Origin: Nissolia schottii
Taxonomy: Eukaryota; Streptophyta; Magnoliopsida; Fabales; Fabaceae
DNA: 64,000 bases
Assembly (NCBI GenBank): GCA_003254905.1
Contig: QANU01071322.1
Coordinates: forward strand, 516,356 to 580,355
Direction of reading: 5' to 3'
Made by a program: the position numbers and the translations under genes
Shown: positions 1 to 10,742 of the stretch, one piece after another
Position numbering within the stretch: position 1 is the first letter of the stretch
Layout: each line of letters starts with the position of its first letter
Notes under the pieces: model-generated
Database searches by the model: none
The model's input: only the letters and a program-made list of their open reading frames with translations
Told to the model about the DNA's origin: nothing

Positions 1-173
1 ATGACGAAAGGCGATAAATCCAGGGCCCGCGAATTTTCACGAAATTGTGAACTATTGCCTATTTGGTGCTTTTAGAGAATAAAATTGAGATTTGTGATTC
101 TAATCTAATTATATTACTTATATTTCTATTGGTTGTGCAAAATTTTTGTAAGGGAAAAAATCGAGATGTTACA
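1..173 (-). mobile_element. Family E long LTR, U3-side fragment (E0)
   Basis: The stretch ends with GAGATGTTACA, the same terminus that closes the family E LTRs at 27352, 39766 and 22389, preceded by the typical GGAAAAAATC. Read on the minus strand this is the LTR 5' end (TGTAACATC...). The rest of the copy is cut off by the window edge. It abuts a CACTA transposase remnant, which it apparently interrupts. Orientation is inferred from the TATA boxes in sister copies. Confidence 0.6.
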
Positions 174-708
174 GTAGTTCTATTGCATGTCACATTAGGA
201 CCAAAGTAGTACGAACAAAAAAAGGAAGTTTTTTTCGTCAAGAATGCCTCGCATATCGACCCCTAAACTTGAGCTCTATTATTAACCGCTCTCTTGAAGA
301 CTCCCATGCATCGTTCAAATAAATATGTCCACCTATACTAAACCAGACCACACATTTGAGCCTCGTAAGACAAGTGTACAAGTAAATATTCCATTACATC
401 AAAAAAAGTAGGAGGGAACAATCTTTCAAGTGAACACAGGAAGATCAGAATGTTGCATTCCAGGAGTTAGAGGTCTTCAACGTTAAATGTGGACGATCAC
501 AATGTCTTAAAAAAGTGACTTAATTCAATTAGAGGCTTCAACACGTTCTTCGATAGTTCTTTGAATGCAATTGGCAGAAAACATTGCATAAACACATGGC
601 AATTATGACTTTTCATTCCAACCAATTTTCCTTGGGCGATATTTACACATCGAGTCAAGTTAGATACATAACCGTCAGACAATTAAGAGTTTGCAACCAA
701 TGAAGAAT
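174..708 (-). pseudogene. CACTA (En/Spm) TNP2 transposase C-terminal remnant
   Basis: On the minus strand broken frames read like the C-terminal part of plant TNP2 transposases: LVGMKSHNCHVFMQCFLPIA, then ELSKNVLKPLIELSHFF, LERLFPPTFFDVMEYLLVHL and QYRWTYLFERCMGVFKRAV-like text, then SFFCSYYFGPNV. These match the DUF4218 region and the segment after it, known from En/Spm transposases in many plants. Stops and a frame change near 480 show it is dead. It points opposite to the TNP2 N-terminal half at 5376-6620, so it belongs either to a different CACTA copy or to an inverted piece of the same one. The left end is cut by LTR E0 at 173. Confidence 0.75.
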
Positions 709-724
709 TTTTTGCACTAAACTT

Positions 725-905
725 TGGCACCTTTTATTTGGTTACCGTGAATGTATCCGACGGTACTTCGATTACAAACGCTGCATTTTGAGGAGCTCTT
801 TACCATCAGACTTGTCCAACGGTAATATGTTTAATGAAACGTTGCGTTTTGTGCATCTTTATTACCATCGGACTTTACTATTACCGACGGTCATTTCTGA
901 CGGTA
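725..905. repeat. Left subterminal repeats of the CACTA element
   Basis: Several copies of the motif occur in both orientations (GTATCCGACGGTA, CCATCAGAC, TCCAACGGTAATA, ATTACCGACGG, TCTGACGGTAAT). Such motifs are the transposase binding sites in En/Spm elements. They match the denser array at the right end. Confidence 0.65.
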
Positions 906-1456
906 ATGTCTAAGACTAGAACACTTAAGCGAATTTCCTTTATCTTCTCATTATTTTCCCTTCTTCTTCTTCCTTTCTTCCCTTCCTCCATTCTCTTCCC
1001 ACCACTACCACTCCATCGCGCCACCACCATTGCCTCTTGTTTCACACATTGATTGGTTCATTTATTTTTTTCTCCTTTGTTTTTTTTATTTTTTTTAAAA
1101 CTATGTATTGTTTTCTTTACTATGTGAGGTTTTCCTTCATTTTTTTATTACCTTTTGATTCATTTTTTACTATGTCTATTTTTTCTCCTTTGTTTTTTTA
1201 ACATCTTTGTTGTGCTTTTGTTTTTTATAGATTGCCTTTGTTTATGTTCAAGATTATGTATTGCTCTCTTTTGTTTTTTTTTAATTAAATATAGGAGTGC
1301 ATTATTGTCTTTTTGTTGATATGCATGAACTTGTATTTTTCGTCTATGTTAGGATATGAACTTGTAACAAGCTACTACTTGTTGCTATGAACTTGTAGAT
1401 TAATTGCGACATTAAAGATTAAAGGAGATTACTGAAACAATTTTAAAAGTTTGCAA
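906..1456. other. T-rich non-coding interior of the CACTA element
   Basis: Long T runs (TTTTTTTATTTTTT) and no supported reading frame. Nothing else recognised. Confidence 0.5.
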
Positions 1457-1966
1457 TGTAACACCCTAGGTTAGCAGCTTATGCTTAAGTCATAATCTGC
1501 GTCTGCTAGGTTGTTATCTGCTGCGTGGGAATACTAATAGTCCCTACTTTACTTTGGAAAATAATTTAGTTAACTGAAAATAAGGACTCATTTTTTTTTC
1601 TTTTTAAACATAAGCTATTGTCATGCGTCAATCTAAAGCCATGCGTGTGAACTATCATCAATCCCATATAGTCGTATAACAGGTAAATGTGAGCGTCGTC
1701 TGTCATACACGTACATACTTAAACAGTAAAGTAAACAATACCAAGTGGGTACAACAGTTAACATCATACATGTCAGGAAGTCATATATACATATTATAGA
1801 GTCTTGTAAGAATCACATACTGTACCAATACATCAAAAGGGACTATACATATTCTAGTCCGCACATACAGTCAGGGCTACAAAATAACATGCAGCAAAAT
1901 ACACATGTAACTAGAACTAATAGCAAAAAGGTGGCGGCTGATGACAGGGTCTGGGTATAGCACTGG

Positions 1967-2374
1967 TCAGGTCTCTGGCTCATCCTCGCTGGACTCCTCC
2001 TCGGGGTCCTCCTCGGGATCCTCCTCCTCCGTCTCCGGCTCATCCTCCTCGTCCTCCTCTTCCATGACCCCCAGAGGATACTCCTCCTCGGGTGATGAAG
2101 GTACTGGTACTTCTGGCGGGTCTCGTGGGTTTGAGGATGGACCTGCCTCGTGACTGGGAGTGCGAGGTGCGAACTGACGGCGGTAGTCTCTGGCCGTCCT
2201 CATCCGTGCAGTCTGCCAGTAGGCCTTGGGCGGTCGCAATCTCACAGAAATTGGGTCGACCTCCACGTCCTTCTCGTAAGGAGCGGGCTCGCCGTCGGCG
2301 GGAGTCTCTGGCTCGGGGAAAACCGGTGGTGCGACTCGGCGGGGTGTGGGACGATTTACACAAGCACTGACCAA
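1967..2374 (-). CDS. LTR-borne acidic protein reading frame
   Basis: The frame gives 135 residues without a stop when read from a TTG at 2374. It is sense-oriented with respect to the LTR. The middle contains PAPYEKDVEVDPISV and the C-terminus is almost purely acidic (runs such as MEEEDEEDEP and EEEDPEEDPEEE). The same frame continues upstream to an ATG at 2476 with a single TAG at 2411-2413, so the ancestral frame was probably about 169 codons. The sister LTR E3 keeps the core as APPYEKDVVVDPNSL at about 24520-24555, which suggests past protein-level constraint. I recognise no family. A low-complexity frame kept open by GC-rich repeats is the alternative. It is not likely to be a functional host gene. 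Confidence 0.4.
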   Translation of the reverse strand: MVSACVNRPTPRRVAPPVFPEPETPADGEPAPYEKDVEVDPISVRLRPPKAYWQTARMRTARDYRRQFAPRTPSHEAGPSSNPRDPPEVPVPSSPEEEYPLGVMEEEDEEDEPETEEEDPEEDPEEESSEDEPET

Positions 2375-2410
2375 AGCTCCGCCTCCTCCCCTGTCTCGGG
2401 GTCCACGGTC

Positions 2411-2476
2411 CTAAATCTGCTGCGAAGGATCCGCCGCTTCTTCGGCGGGGTCGTCATCTAACTCGCCTGAAGCCAT
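2411..2476 (-). CDS. Small acidic ORF at the conserved LTR start site (E1)
   Basis: It starts at ATGGCTTCAGG and codes for 21 residues, MASGELDDDP followed by AEEAADPSQQI. The start sits directly after the conserved hairpin (GAGAAC-GGTG-GTTCTC on the plus strand) and aligns with the start sites in E2, E3 and E4. It is in frame with the 1967-2374 acidic frame; one TAG separates them. Confidence 0.4.
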   Translation of the reverse strand: MASGELDDDPAEEAADPSQQI

Positions 2477-2511
2477 AAGTGAGTGGGGGTGAGAACGGTG
2501 GTTCTCAGTGG
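2471..2511. promoter_or_regulatory. Conserved hairpin in LTR E1
   Basis: GAGTGGGGGTGAGAAC is followed by GGTG and GTTCTCAGTGG. The arms TGAGAAC/GTTCTCA pair perfectly around a 4-nt loop. The same element with other loops is at 19952-19996, 24727-24767, 37101-37145 and 54649-54691. Confidence 0.6.
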
Positions 2512-2689
2512 TGAACTATGAATAGTGGGGATCTAGTTACTCAATTATGCTTCCGGCCGTCCAGGAGATCTCTAAGTGTTCATGCATCTATACATCCTAC
2601 TAGTTATTTCTTGCCTAAGTTCCTGGGCGGCTTTATCTAGTTACCTGGTGACGGGGATATAATCTTTCTTACTAAGTTCTCGTGCTTTC

Positions 2690-2990
2690 TATCCTTGACC
2701 GTTCTGACCCTACTACACATATATGTATGCCTGGTGACCTTGCCCCATGTATTCCCTTCGAGCATGGTGACATGGTCGAGACATAGTCACATCTTAATCA
2801 CATAGGTATGTATGCAAGGTGATCGTGTCCCATGCGTTCCCTTCGAGCCTGGTGACGTGATCAAGTCCCATGCGTTCCCTTCGAGCATGGTGACGTGCAC
2901 AATGCCCGCGTTCCCTTCGAGCCTGCCCTTGTGCACTATGCATGAACTTAACATTTTAATTAACCGGTATCATATGCATTCATTGGCCGC
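2690..2990. repeat. Minisatellite in LTR E1
   Basis: Imperfect tandem copies of a unit containing TTCCCTTCGAGCATGGTGAC, with CCCATGCG variants. The analogous stretch of E4 (37716-37975) carries a different minisatellite. Confidence 0.6.
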
Positions 2991-3269
2991 CTTCCTTTGA
3001 GCTAAGCCATGTAGGCACAATGGCCTTATTCTTTCGTAACCATCATTATCATCATCATATGCACTTTTATCTTTATGTACTATTCTGGTTCTTACGTTCA
3101 TTATTATCTTTGTTCATTAACCTTGGTCATAGCATAGCCTCTAGTGATCTATCCTCATGATGCATGCACGACTCACTACTCATGTTCTTGTTCTCTGCAC
3201 CCTTAGGTGGCTTACAGTAATACAAAATGACATTATAACTTATCACATAAACTTCTACTGCTAAGTGCT

Positions 3270-3750
3270 TGTTGGAATATATGGAACCTTGGAAACCCCT
3301 CTAAGGAACCGCTCAACTACTCCAGGGAACCTCCGCGGAACCCCCCTAGCAACTCTCCAGGGAATCACTCTGCAACTCCAGGGACCCTCCGCGGAACCCA
3401 CTCAGCAACTCACCAGGGAACCTACACGGAAACCCCCTAGCAACTCTCCAGGAGATCACTCTACCACTCTGGGAATCTTCCGCGGAACCCACTCAGAAAC
3501 TCTCCAGTGAACCACTTAGTGACTCTAGGGCACCACTCTACCACTCTAGGGGTATCCTCCGCGAAACCCACTCAAACTCTCCAGGGAACCACTCTACCAC
3601 TATAGGGGTATCCTCTGCGGAACCCCACTCAGCACTCTTCACGTAACCCTCTCAGCACTCCAGGATCCTCCGCGGAACCCCACTTAGCACCAATTCTGGT
3701 GCCGCTCAACAACTCTAGACTCCCCTCGGTCACTCTCCGCGGAACCCATT
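3270..3750. repeat. CTCCGCGGAACCC palindromic-motif array (E1)
   Basis: About seven copies of CTCCGCGGAACCC, centred on the palindrome CCGCGG, alternate with CAACTCTCCAGGGA-type spacers. The array lies about 1.2 kb from the LTR U3 end, the same slot that is filled by other arrays in E2-E5. Confidence 0.7.
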
Positions 3751-5375
3751 CGGCGCCTACTCTCTGTTGCTTATTTTCTCTCATTATCTCACATTCATCT
3801 CAAAACACCCCATAACCCAGCGATACACAGCAACAACAAGACATTCATGAATCATAAAACACGTGAAATACAACCAACAGGTAACATAATATTTATTCTC
3901 AATAAATCTTTAACAACACATGCAAGATCATTTTAAGCATAACACGCATACCAGGTGCATTATATCACATACTCAAAACAACCATAAACAGATCACCAAG
4001 GAGGTGATTTATGCATAGTTACCCACCTGTAGAAAACCTGGTGGTGGTGAGGGAGTTTGGAGGGAAGTTCTACAAGCCTTGTTGTTTTCCAAAGCTTGAG
4101 CTTCTCCTTTCTCCAAGATGAAGACCTTTGAGCAAGGTGGAGGATGATGAGGTTGTTCCTCTTGACTTTGGGAGGAAGAAAATGAACCCAAGATGAGGAG
4201 ACTTGAGGGCTGTGGTTTCGCTTTGTGGAAGATGGAAGGAGATGGCAAAGTGCTTGATCTCTTGAATATTGGGTGGTGTTCTTTGAGGTGTGGCTTAGTG
4301 TGTTGTTATGGAGAATGTGAGAAATGAGCTTTTGCTTAGAGTTTTGGGGCAAGAAAGTCTCGGTTCTGGGGGCTGGTGGTGAGGGAAATGAATTGCATTT
4401 TAGGATTTAGTGAAATGTGATGAATAGTAGAAGGCATGGGCATAGGTATGGCTAGTGATGAGATTTGGTTTAGTGTGTAAAACAAGTAAGGTGATGGGAA
4501 TTTGGAAGCATGATTTTGGGGATTAATTTTTGGACAAAAATCTCCCCTCCTAGCCGTGCAGCCCTCACTCACAGCTGCTGAAATTTCATTTTCTCCTGGT
4601 TCCGGTTCGCTCGTGTTTTAACACTCGCAGTGTCGGTGTGTCACGCACGGTCGACCGAAAAATATTCCGTTTATACCATCGTGATCCTCTAATTTCCCCC
4701 TACCTAAGGGTATTAATCTTTAAGGGTGTTTGTGAATTTTTCTCTGGGAGATTATTTTCACAGACACCTTTTTCGCGTCAGAAAATTTCATCGGCGAACA
4801 GCGGCAATTCGGTTGTTGGCCGAACTTCTTATCGCGACACGTCTTATTTCCTAGGGATATTCTACCTAGTAATTTCCCATCTTAACTCTCTAATCATGAT
4901 TAGAGAAATTAATTTAATAATTATGTTTACGATTATTTCTCTAAGAAAAATCGGGATGTTACATGCGATGACAATTAGGTGTGTCTTGAACTTATGTATA
5001 AAGACTTATTTTCTTATGATAGATTTGTAGGATTAGAGTTGTATGGCTGGAATGGGGGAAGGAACGCTTAGCATTTCTTTCCGACATTGTTTGGATTGAT
5101 GTGCTGACAACGATGATTGTATGTTGTTTGCAGAGATTGGAGGGTCTATGTTTTAGAACGGTTTAAGAAATATTGGGTGGAATTAATGTATAATAAGAAG
5201 ATTAAAGTAATTAAAATCGTTAAGTTCACGTCCATTAATTATGTAACGTGCATGTAGGATTTGTAGAAAAAGTATTAAGTCAAATAGATTTTAGATGTAC
5301 GATAGATACTGAAAACAGAGGAGTGATAAAACATTAGATGACTGTGTTCTTTGTGCAAGCGTTGTAGAATATTGG

Positions 5376-6620
5376 ATGTCGAAATGGTTAGAATGCATCT
5401 GTATAAGAATGAGTTTGAGCCGCATTACTAGATATGGACCGACCACGGAGAGGTGGATATTAATGGTGTCAATGAGTTCAGTAGGTTGCATTACGAAGGG
5501 GGAAGTACAAGTCACGCACATAGTGAACAAGATGATAAAACAGGAGACTTTCAATTTAATGATAGCGATAGATTTGTAGAAATGGTTAACGATGCCTTCG
5601 ACGGTAATATGTTTGACGGAGAACCTAATGCAAAGGCTAAGAACTTTTATAGTTTACTAGAAGAAGAAAATACCATGGTATGAGAATGATCTGTCCATTC
5701 AAAATTATCTGTGACAGTTAGGATGTTGACTATGAAGTTAGAGGCTAATCAATCTGAGAGATCATTTGACCAGTGGCTTTCGTTTATTCAAGAGCTAACA
5801 CCCCCTAAATAATGACATACAATTGAACTTTTATCAAGCCAAATAAATTTTCTCCAAACTTGGTTTGCAGTCCATAAAGATTGATTGTAGTCGAACGGGT
5901 TATATGCTATACTATAAGGATAATGCGACATTAACTGAATGCAAATTTTGTGGCGCTGCTAGGTTTAAACCTAAGAGAGTTGGTTTAAGAAGATACAAGA
6001 ATGTTCCGTACAAAAGAATGCATTATTTGTTGTTAATCTCAAGACTGAAAAGATTGTTTGCCTCGATGAGTTCAGCACCGCACATGAGATGGCATTTTCA
6101 GAACAAGAGAAATGATGGTTGCATGACTTACCCGTCTTATGCAGAAACATGACAACACTTCAATCGAGTTTATCCCGACTTCGCTGCAGAACCTCAAAAT
6201 GTCAGATTAGGTCTTTGTTCGGATTGATTTGCTCATAACAATCAATTCAGTAAACCGTACTCATGTTGGCCTGTTATCGTTACACCGTATAACTTGCCTC
6301 CTAAGATGTGCATGAAAGATCCTTATCTGTTCTTATCTTGCGTGATCCCCGAACCGAGCAACCCAAAATATAAAATTGATATTTTCCTTCAACCATTGAT
6401 AGATGAACTGGACATGTTGTGGAGTCCAACTGTACTTGCGTACGACATGTCCATCAAGCAAAATTTTATGTTAAGGGCATCTTTAATGTGGACTATTAAT
6501 GATTTTCCTGCTTATGGTATGTTGTCTAGATGGATGACAGCGAGAAGGTTGGCATGTCTAGTTTGTATGGAAGACACTAAGGCAATCCGACTACCGAACG
6601 GAGGAAAACAATTGTGGTTT
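5376..6620 (+). pseudogene. CACTA TNP2 transposase, N-terminal half, degenerate
   Basis: Three plus-strand frames join into a typical TNP2 N-terminus. First comes the acidic leader (SDRFVEMVNDAFDGNMFDGE, then AKNFYSLLEEENT), then YMLYYKDNATLTECKFCGAA with a CX2C zinc motif, RYKNVPYKRMHYL, LFASMSSAPHMRWHF, PDFAAEPQNVRLGLCSD, then the Transposase_21 core (NLPPKMCMKDPYLFLSCVIP, PLIDELDMLWSPTVLAYDMS, LMWTINDFPAYGMLSRW, RRLACLVCMEDT). Stops near 5690-5860, 6152 and 6226 disable it. The sequence stops resembling TNP2 after PNGGKQ at about 6612, so the catalytic C-terminal half is missing here. Confidence 0.85.
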
Positions 6621-6754
6621 GTTTTTGCCTTCATATTTAGTTGAAAATTCCATTAAAATATATAAATACCAACTAATAAATTAATTAACTAATTAACTAC
6701 AATATATACATTGCAAATAAATTAACTTCTACTTTATTATAAAATTATTACCAT

Positions 6755-7458
6755 TCTCTATCGCATATCGGGCAAGCTAGCAGACCCTCTAGTGTGCACG
6801 TTGCCGCCCAGACCTTGCGTCCGCGCACGCTTCAAGCTGGCCGACCTGGCCTTGTATTCTTGGCCATCCTAGTATAGCTTCCACGCCGCTAATTGGTTGG
6901 GAGTCATCCAATTGGGGTTCGAGTTTTCCACCGATTTGATGTCCTGATAGAACTGTTGTAGGCGTCGGCCAGCTCTATAGTTGAAAGCCTTCTTCATGGC
7001 TTCCTCTTCCTTAGGGTCGATAATAAAGTGACGCTGAAAAAATAATAATCTAATAAATAAATTATTAAATAACACAATTGATGTAATTACTTAATATTTA
7101 AAATAATACATTTATTATTAATTTCTCACCTTGAATACGTTGTACATGTGATCCTTCTCCTCAGGTCGGAGATCCTGCCACTTGAAGATGAGCCAACTAT
7201 AACATTTCTTCAGCGTCTCCGTCACAACTCGCTTTCCAAGGGCGTGAGGTTGACATAAAAGCAAAACTTGTTACTTTATTAATAATAAATAATAATATAA
7301 AAACGTAAAAATTAATTAATTAATAAATAAATTAAAATATTTACATACCCGCTTCCTCGGTCGAGGATTCCTTGGTGTGCGGGCCAGCACCCATCGAGGT
7401 CTCCGGCTGCTGGCTATCAACAAGGGAAGCTCGGGGAGCAATGTCGGAATAGCTCATA
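6755..7458 (-). pseudogene. CACTA transposase_24 (Ptta/En/Spm) gene, degenerate
   Basis: Three exon-like blocks read on the minus strand. Block 7349-7458 gives MSYSDIAPRASLVDSQQPET. Block 7130-7250 gives TLKKCYSWLIFKWQDLRPEE then KDHMYNVFK, ending in a donor AAG|GTGAGA. Block 6755-7033 starts after a CAG acceptor and gives HFIIDPKEEEAMKKAFNYRA, GRRLQQFYQDIK and NWMTPNQLAAWKLY, followed by a TAG and then DGQEYKARSASLKRARTQGL. These are signatures of the plant transposase_24 family that accompanies TNP2. The in-frame TAG at 6869-6871 breaks it. It is convergent with the TNP2 fragment. Confidence 0.75.
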
Positions 7459-7574
7459 ATATTACTATTAATACATGTATATAATATTATACAGATATAC
7501 AAAAATATATACAGATATACAATACACATATATAGAAACAGATTTATAATGGAGTATATACGGGCTTACAAACA

Positions 7575-7640
7575 ATGCTGCTGGTGGTGGTGGTGGTGGT
7601 GGCGACGGCGACGGCGACGGCAAGAGTGGCAGCGGCGGCG
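7575..7640. repeat. GGTGGT/GACGGC simple repeat
   Basis: A short GGTGGTGGTGGTGGT run followed by GGCGACGGCGACGGCGACGG, inside the CACTA element upstream of the transposase_24 exons. No gene is supported. Confidence 0.6.
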
Positions 7641-7769
7641 AAATGGTCGTGCCTTGGAGATTTGGAGAGTTTGGGTGAGAGTTTTGGAGAGTTAGAGAGT
7701 TTGGGAGTAATGTTGGTTGGAGAGAATAGGGCTGCCATAGGGAAGGAGCTTTTCAAGCAATGGTGTTTC

Positions 7770-9310
7770 AGGTTACCGTCGGAGGCCGACGGTAACATGA
7801 CATTAGTTGATTAGGAACGTTGGAGAAGACGCGTCAGTTGCTATTCCGAGACCATTACCGTCACTACTACCCGATGGTAAATTAAATATATTGTTTCGAT
7901 GCACGTGCTCAGGATTTTGACCGGTTGTTATTTCGATGCCGTTACCGTCGACAATGACCGACTGTAACACATGCAATCATTGTTTTGAGGAACGAGCTCA
8001 GACTTTTGTATCATCAGAATCGTCCGATGGTAAATGTTAATCTTAAGATTTACGGTTTAGAGTTAGTACTTTACCGTCGGTAATATCTGACGGTAACATT
8101 TTGGTAATTTCTTTGTTAAATTTTTTTTTTGGTATTTTTCTCATATTTTTATTTAACATAATTTTTTCATTAATTATTACTTATTCGCAATTACAAATTT
8201 TTGCCTTCATTAGGTAAATTAATTATATAATTATTATTTATTTTTAATTTAATTATTATTTATTTAGATATAACATAAATAATAACAATGGGATAAACTA
8301 ACAATCTAAAAAAATTAAAAAACTTTATTTATTTAAAAAAATCATAAGTCCTAAACCGTAAACCTTAAACATATATATTACAAACTAAAAAATTAAAAAA
8401 AAAACTACATTAATTACAAAGCTTAAATAAATAAAAATATAAACTACAAAATTATTCTCCTAAATCGCCAGGAGTTCATATCCCAGTTTAGCTTCAAGGT
8501 CGCTATCCTGATGTAAGTTCAAGGTCGCCATCCCGATTCGGTGGAGTTGGAAAGGTTGCGAGGCTCATCGATTATGCATGGTGATGGATGCGATGAGTCT
8601 CACAACCGATGCTACTTCACAATATCGATGAATCCCACAACCTTTCCAACCCACCCAATAGGCGTTGTTCACGGCGGCAAGAGGGTGGAATGAATGGTAT
8701 ACTAATAAGTGTGTGAGAGAGTTTGGAGAAGACGGAAGAGCAACAGCGAGGGAGGGGCTTTTATAGCAATCGATGCTCCTATTACCGTCGGTCTAAACTG
8801 ACAGTAACTCATCAGTAACGAATAACATTTATTATTGGTTTGAACGTTGGTGAAGATGAGTTTTTCCAATGAGATTGTCGGCGGATTAATCCGACGATAA
8901 CATATCGGTAACGAATAATATTTATTGTTGGTTTGAAGGTTAAGGATGACGAGTTTTTCCAAGAAGATTACAATCGGATTGATCCGACAGTAACGCATCG
9001 ATAACGGATATCATTTATTGTTGGTTTGAAAGTTAGGGAAGATGCGTCATTTATTTTCGAGACTGTTACCATCGGAGGTGACCGGCGATAACGTGCCTAG
9101 TGAAAATGTAGCCATACCGTCTGCTCTTACCGACGTTAAGATTTTCGTGCCTTTTGCCGCTAACAATTACCGTTTGTTTTACCGGCGGCGTAGTTTTTCG
9201 ACAGTAATCTAGTTCTTTCTTCCTAGTTCTTTATGTGCAAACCAGTTACCGTCAGAAATATTTCCTTGTTCGACGGTAATACTGTCGGAGTCATTTCCGA
9301 CGGTAACGTG
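7770..9310. repeat. Right subterminal repeat array of the CACTA element
   Basis: About twenty degenerate copies of TTACCGTCGG and its inverse CCGACGGTAA occur, mostly as facing pairs (for example GTTACCGTCGG then CCGACGGTAAC at 7772-7796, and TTTACCGTCGG then CTGACGGTAAC near 8070-8095). This is the typical arrangement of En/Spm transposase binding sites. AT-rich DNA without genes fills 8100-8450. Confidence 0.75.
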
Positions 9311-9340
9311 TGGACAATAATAATCAAATTTCTTGTAGTG

Positions 9341-9698
9341 CACTCTGCGCTGTTATCCAAAAGTGACTGTGTGTTCTATTTCTAATCAATACCATCACAC
9401 TTGACCCACACCCAAAATTTGTTATCAATATCATCCCACCCAAACTGACATCGAATGGTAAATGAGGTGGATCACAAGCTAATAATGATGATGATGACAA
9501 AGGTGGGGCACCGATGACGATGATGCATGAAATGTGGTGGTTACAATTTCCAACAAGACTAACATGGTGGCATGACGAGGTTGAGGCTAGCTCGAGAAGA
9601 AGGATTCACAACAGGCAACAGGTTGGTGCGGTTGATGGCAAGAATGTTTTGGTAAAGATGTTGGCATACCTTTTACTTGTTTTCTTTTCTTTTTGCAT
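9341..9698. other. Intergenic, no gene seen
   Basis: Flank of the CACTA element with a GATGATGATGATGA microsatellite near 9485. No supported frame. Confidence 0.5.
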
Positions 9699-9701
9699 TA
9701 A

Positions 9702-10739
9702 GTCCCTGTTTGTTACATGGGATAAGACTTGATAGTATTAATTAATACTACAAATTTTATTTTTATCATGTCTTTGGTGTAACGCCTGATAGTATAGTCT
9801 TATACGGTCTACCGTATTTTTATCCTATAATTATAGTATTAAGTAATCAAGCCACTTGAGACCTGATAACACCTTATAGGATTATTTGTCTTACCTAACA
9901 TTATTAACTCTATGTTTGTTCATGTTATCTCATTCTTGTCTTCACCCTATCATCCTCAACCTGCAGACAACTGCTGCCTGCCATTACCGCCTACCACCGT
10001 CGGCCATCCCTGGCTGTTTTAGTCACCGTCTTCTGCTGCTGGCCACTGACAGCCACCTAGGACCGCTACTTGGCACCGCATTGTGTTTTTCTATAGATTC
10101 AACATTTTCACGCCTTCAAAAAGGTCATGAGTGTTTTCCCATCATCACAACTCACCACTACTGAACGATGGTGCGGTTGTTTGATGGAGGAGCAAGAGGA
10201 TCGATTATTCTGTTTGGTTTTTCCTTTAGCATAGGTTTGGGGTTTGTTGGAGGTGGACGATTGTTGTTCTGTGCAATCTAATTGAGTTATGGCTTGGTTA
10301 ATTTGTAAGACAGTTTTGTTTGATTTTTTAGCTATGGTATGATTTGGGCTCCTCATGGTATTCTAATTTGGGGTTTAGTCGTCTTTAATTTGGTTTAGTG
10401 GATGATTTGGGATTTGATGAAAGTGGATATGGTTCAAACATTCTGATATTTGTATCCACTCTTCTTGATATACTTGCTTTAATAATTGCTCTTTCATGAA
10501 TAGATCAAATTGGGAGAAATTGATTTGTTGGTGGTGGTTTGTATTTGAAAGTGCTGAAGAAGATAAAGGGGAAAATGAGGTTGATCATAGATAAAATTAT
10601 ACATGAGATACTTGTGACGCGTCAAACATCAGACAATATAGCAACTTATACAATGTATTTCTTATCATATACTTTCAGGCATTATACTATCATGTTTAAT
10701 ATTATTTAGTCTTATCCTATACGCACACCAAACAAGACC
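9702..10739. mobile_element. PIF/Harbinger-like non-autonomous element
   Basis: Both flanks are TAA (9699-9701 and 10740-10742). The left end GTCCCTGTTTGTTACATGGG faces a right end whose inverse begins GGTCTTGTTTGGTGTGCG, and both continue with ATAAGACT. A 3-bp TAA/TTA target duplication and GG(T)CCTGTTTG-like ends are typical of Tourist/PIF elements. No transposase is present. The interior is unusually GC-rich around 9955-10090 (CTGCTGCCTGCCATTACCGC and similar), which may be captured sequence. Confidence 0.65.
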
Positions 10740-10742
10740 TAA

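Larger units (their letters stand above)
1457..4963 (-). mobile_element. Family E long LTR, solo-like copy E1
   Basis: It runs from TGTAACACCC to GGGATGTTACA with flanks TGCAA and TGCGA, a 5-bp target duplication with one mismatch. It is about 3.5 kb and no internal polyprotein is attached, so it behaves as a solo LTR. In minus orientation it contains, in order, the TGTAACATCCCGATTTTTC start, a block shared with E3 (ATAGTAGAAGGCATGG on the plus strand, 4424-4440), a donor-like GTGGGTAA (4019-4026), the CCGCGG array (3270-3750), a second minisatellite (2690-2990), the hairpin (2482-2509) and an acidic reading frame (2476-1967). No TATA box was found, unlike E2, E4 and E5. Confidence 0.75.
715..9340 (+). 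mobile_element. CACTA (En/Spm) DNA transposon, decayed, with nested LTR
   Basis: The right end is TTTCTTGTAGTG at 9329-9340, the inverse of the CACTACAAGAAA terminus of CACTA elements. Subterminal TTACCGTCGG/CCGACGGTAA motifs are dense at 7770-9310 and recur at 725-905. Between them lie a TNP2 half (plus strand) and a transposase_24 gene (minus strand), the usual convergent pair of this superfamily. A family E LTR (1457-4963) is nested inside. The left end is uncertain: CACTAAACTTTGG at 715 is only a weak terminal match, and no 3-bp target duplication could be confirmed. Confidence 0.65.

Noticed and set aside
2040..2461. Plus-strand and other-frame open frames across the GC-rich part of LTR E1
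   Set aside because: They overlap the sense-oriented acidic frame, have no conserved core in E3 and arise from codon-shadow effects in GC-rich sequence.
3265..3510. Open frame rich in Thr/Pro across 3265-3510
   Set aside because: It is only the translation of the CCGCGG minisatellite.
3993..4572. Minus-strand open frames near 4000-4570
   Set aside because: They lie in the LTR leader and U3; the matching stretch of E3 (26429-26857) is open by composition only, and no residues are conserved in register.
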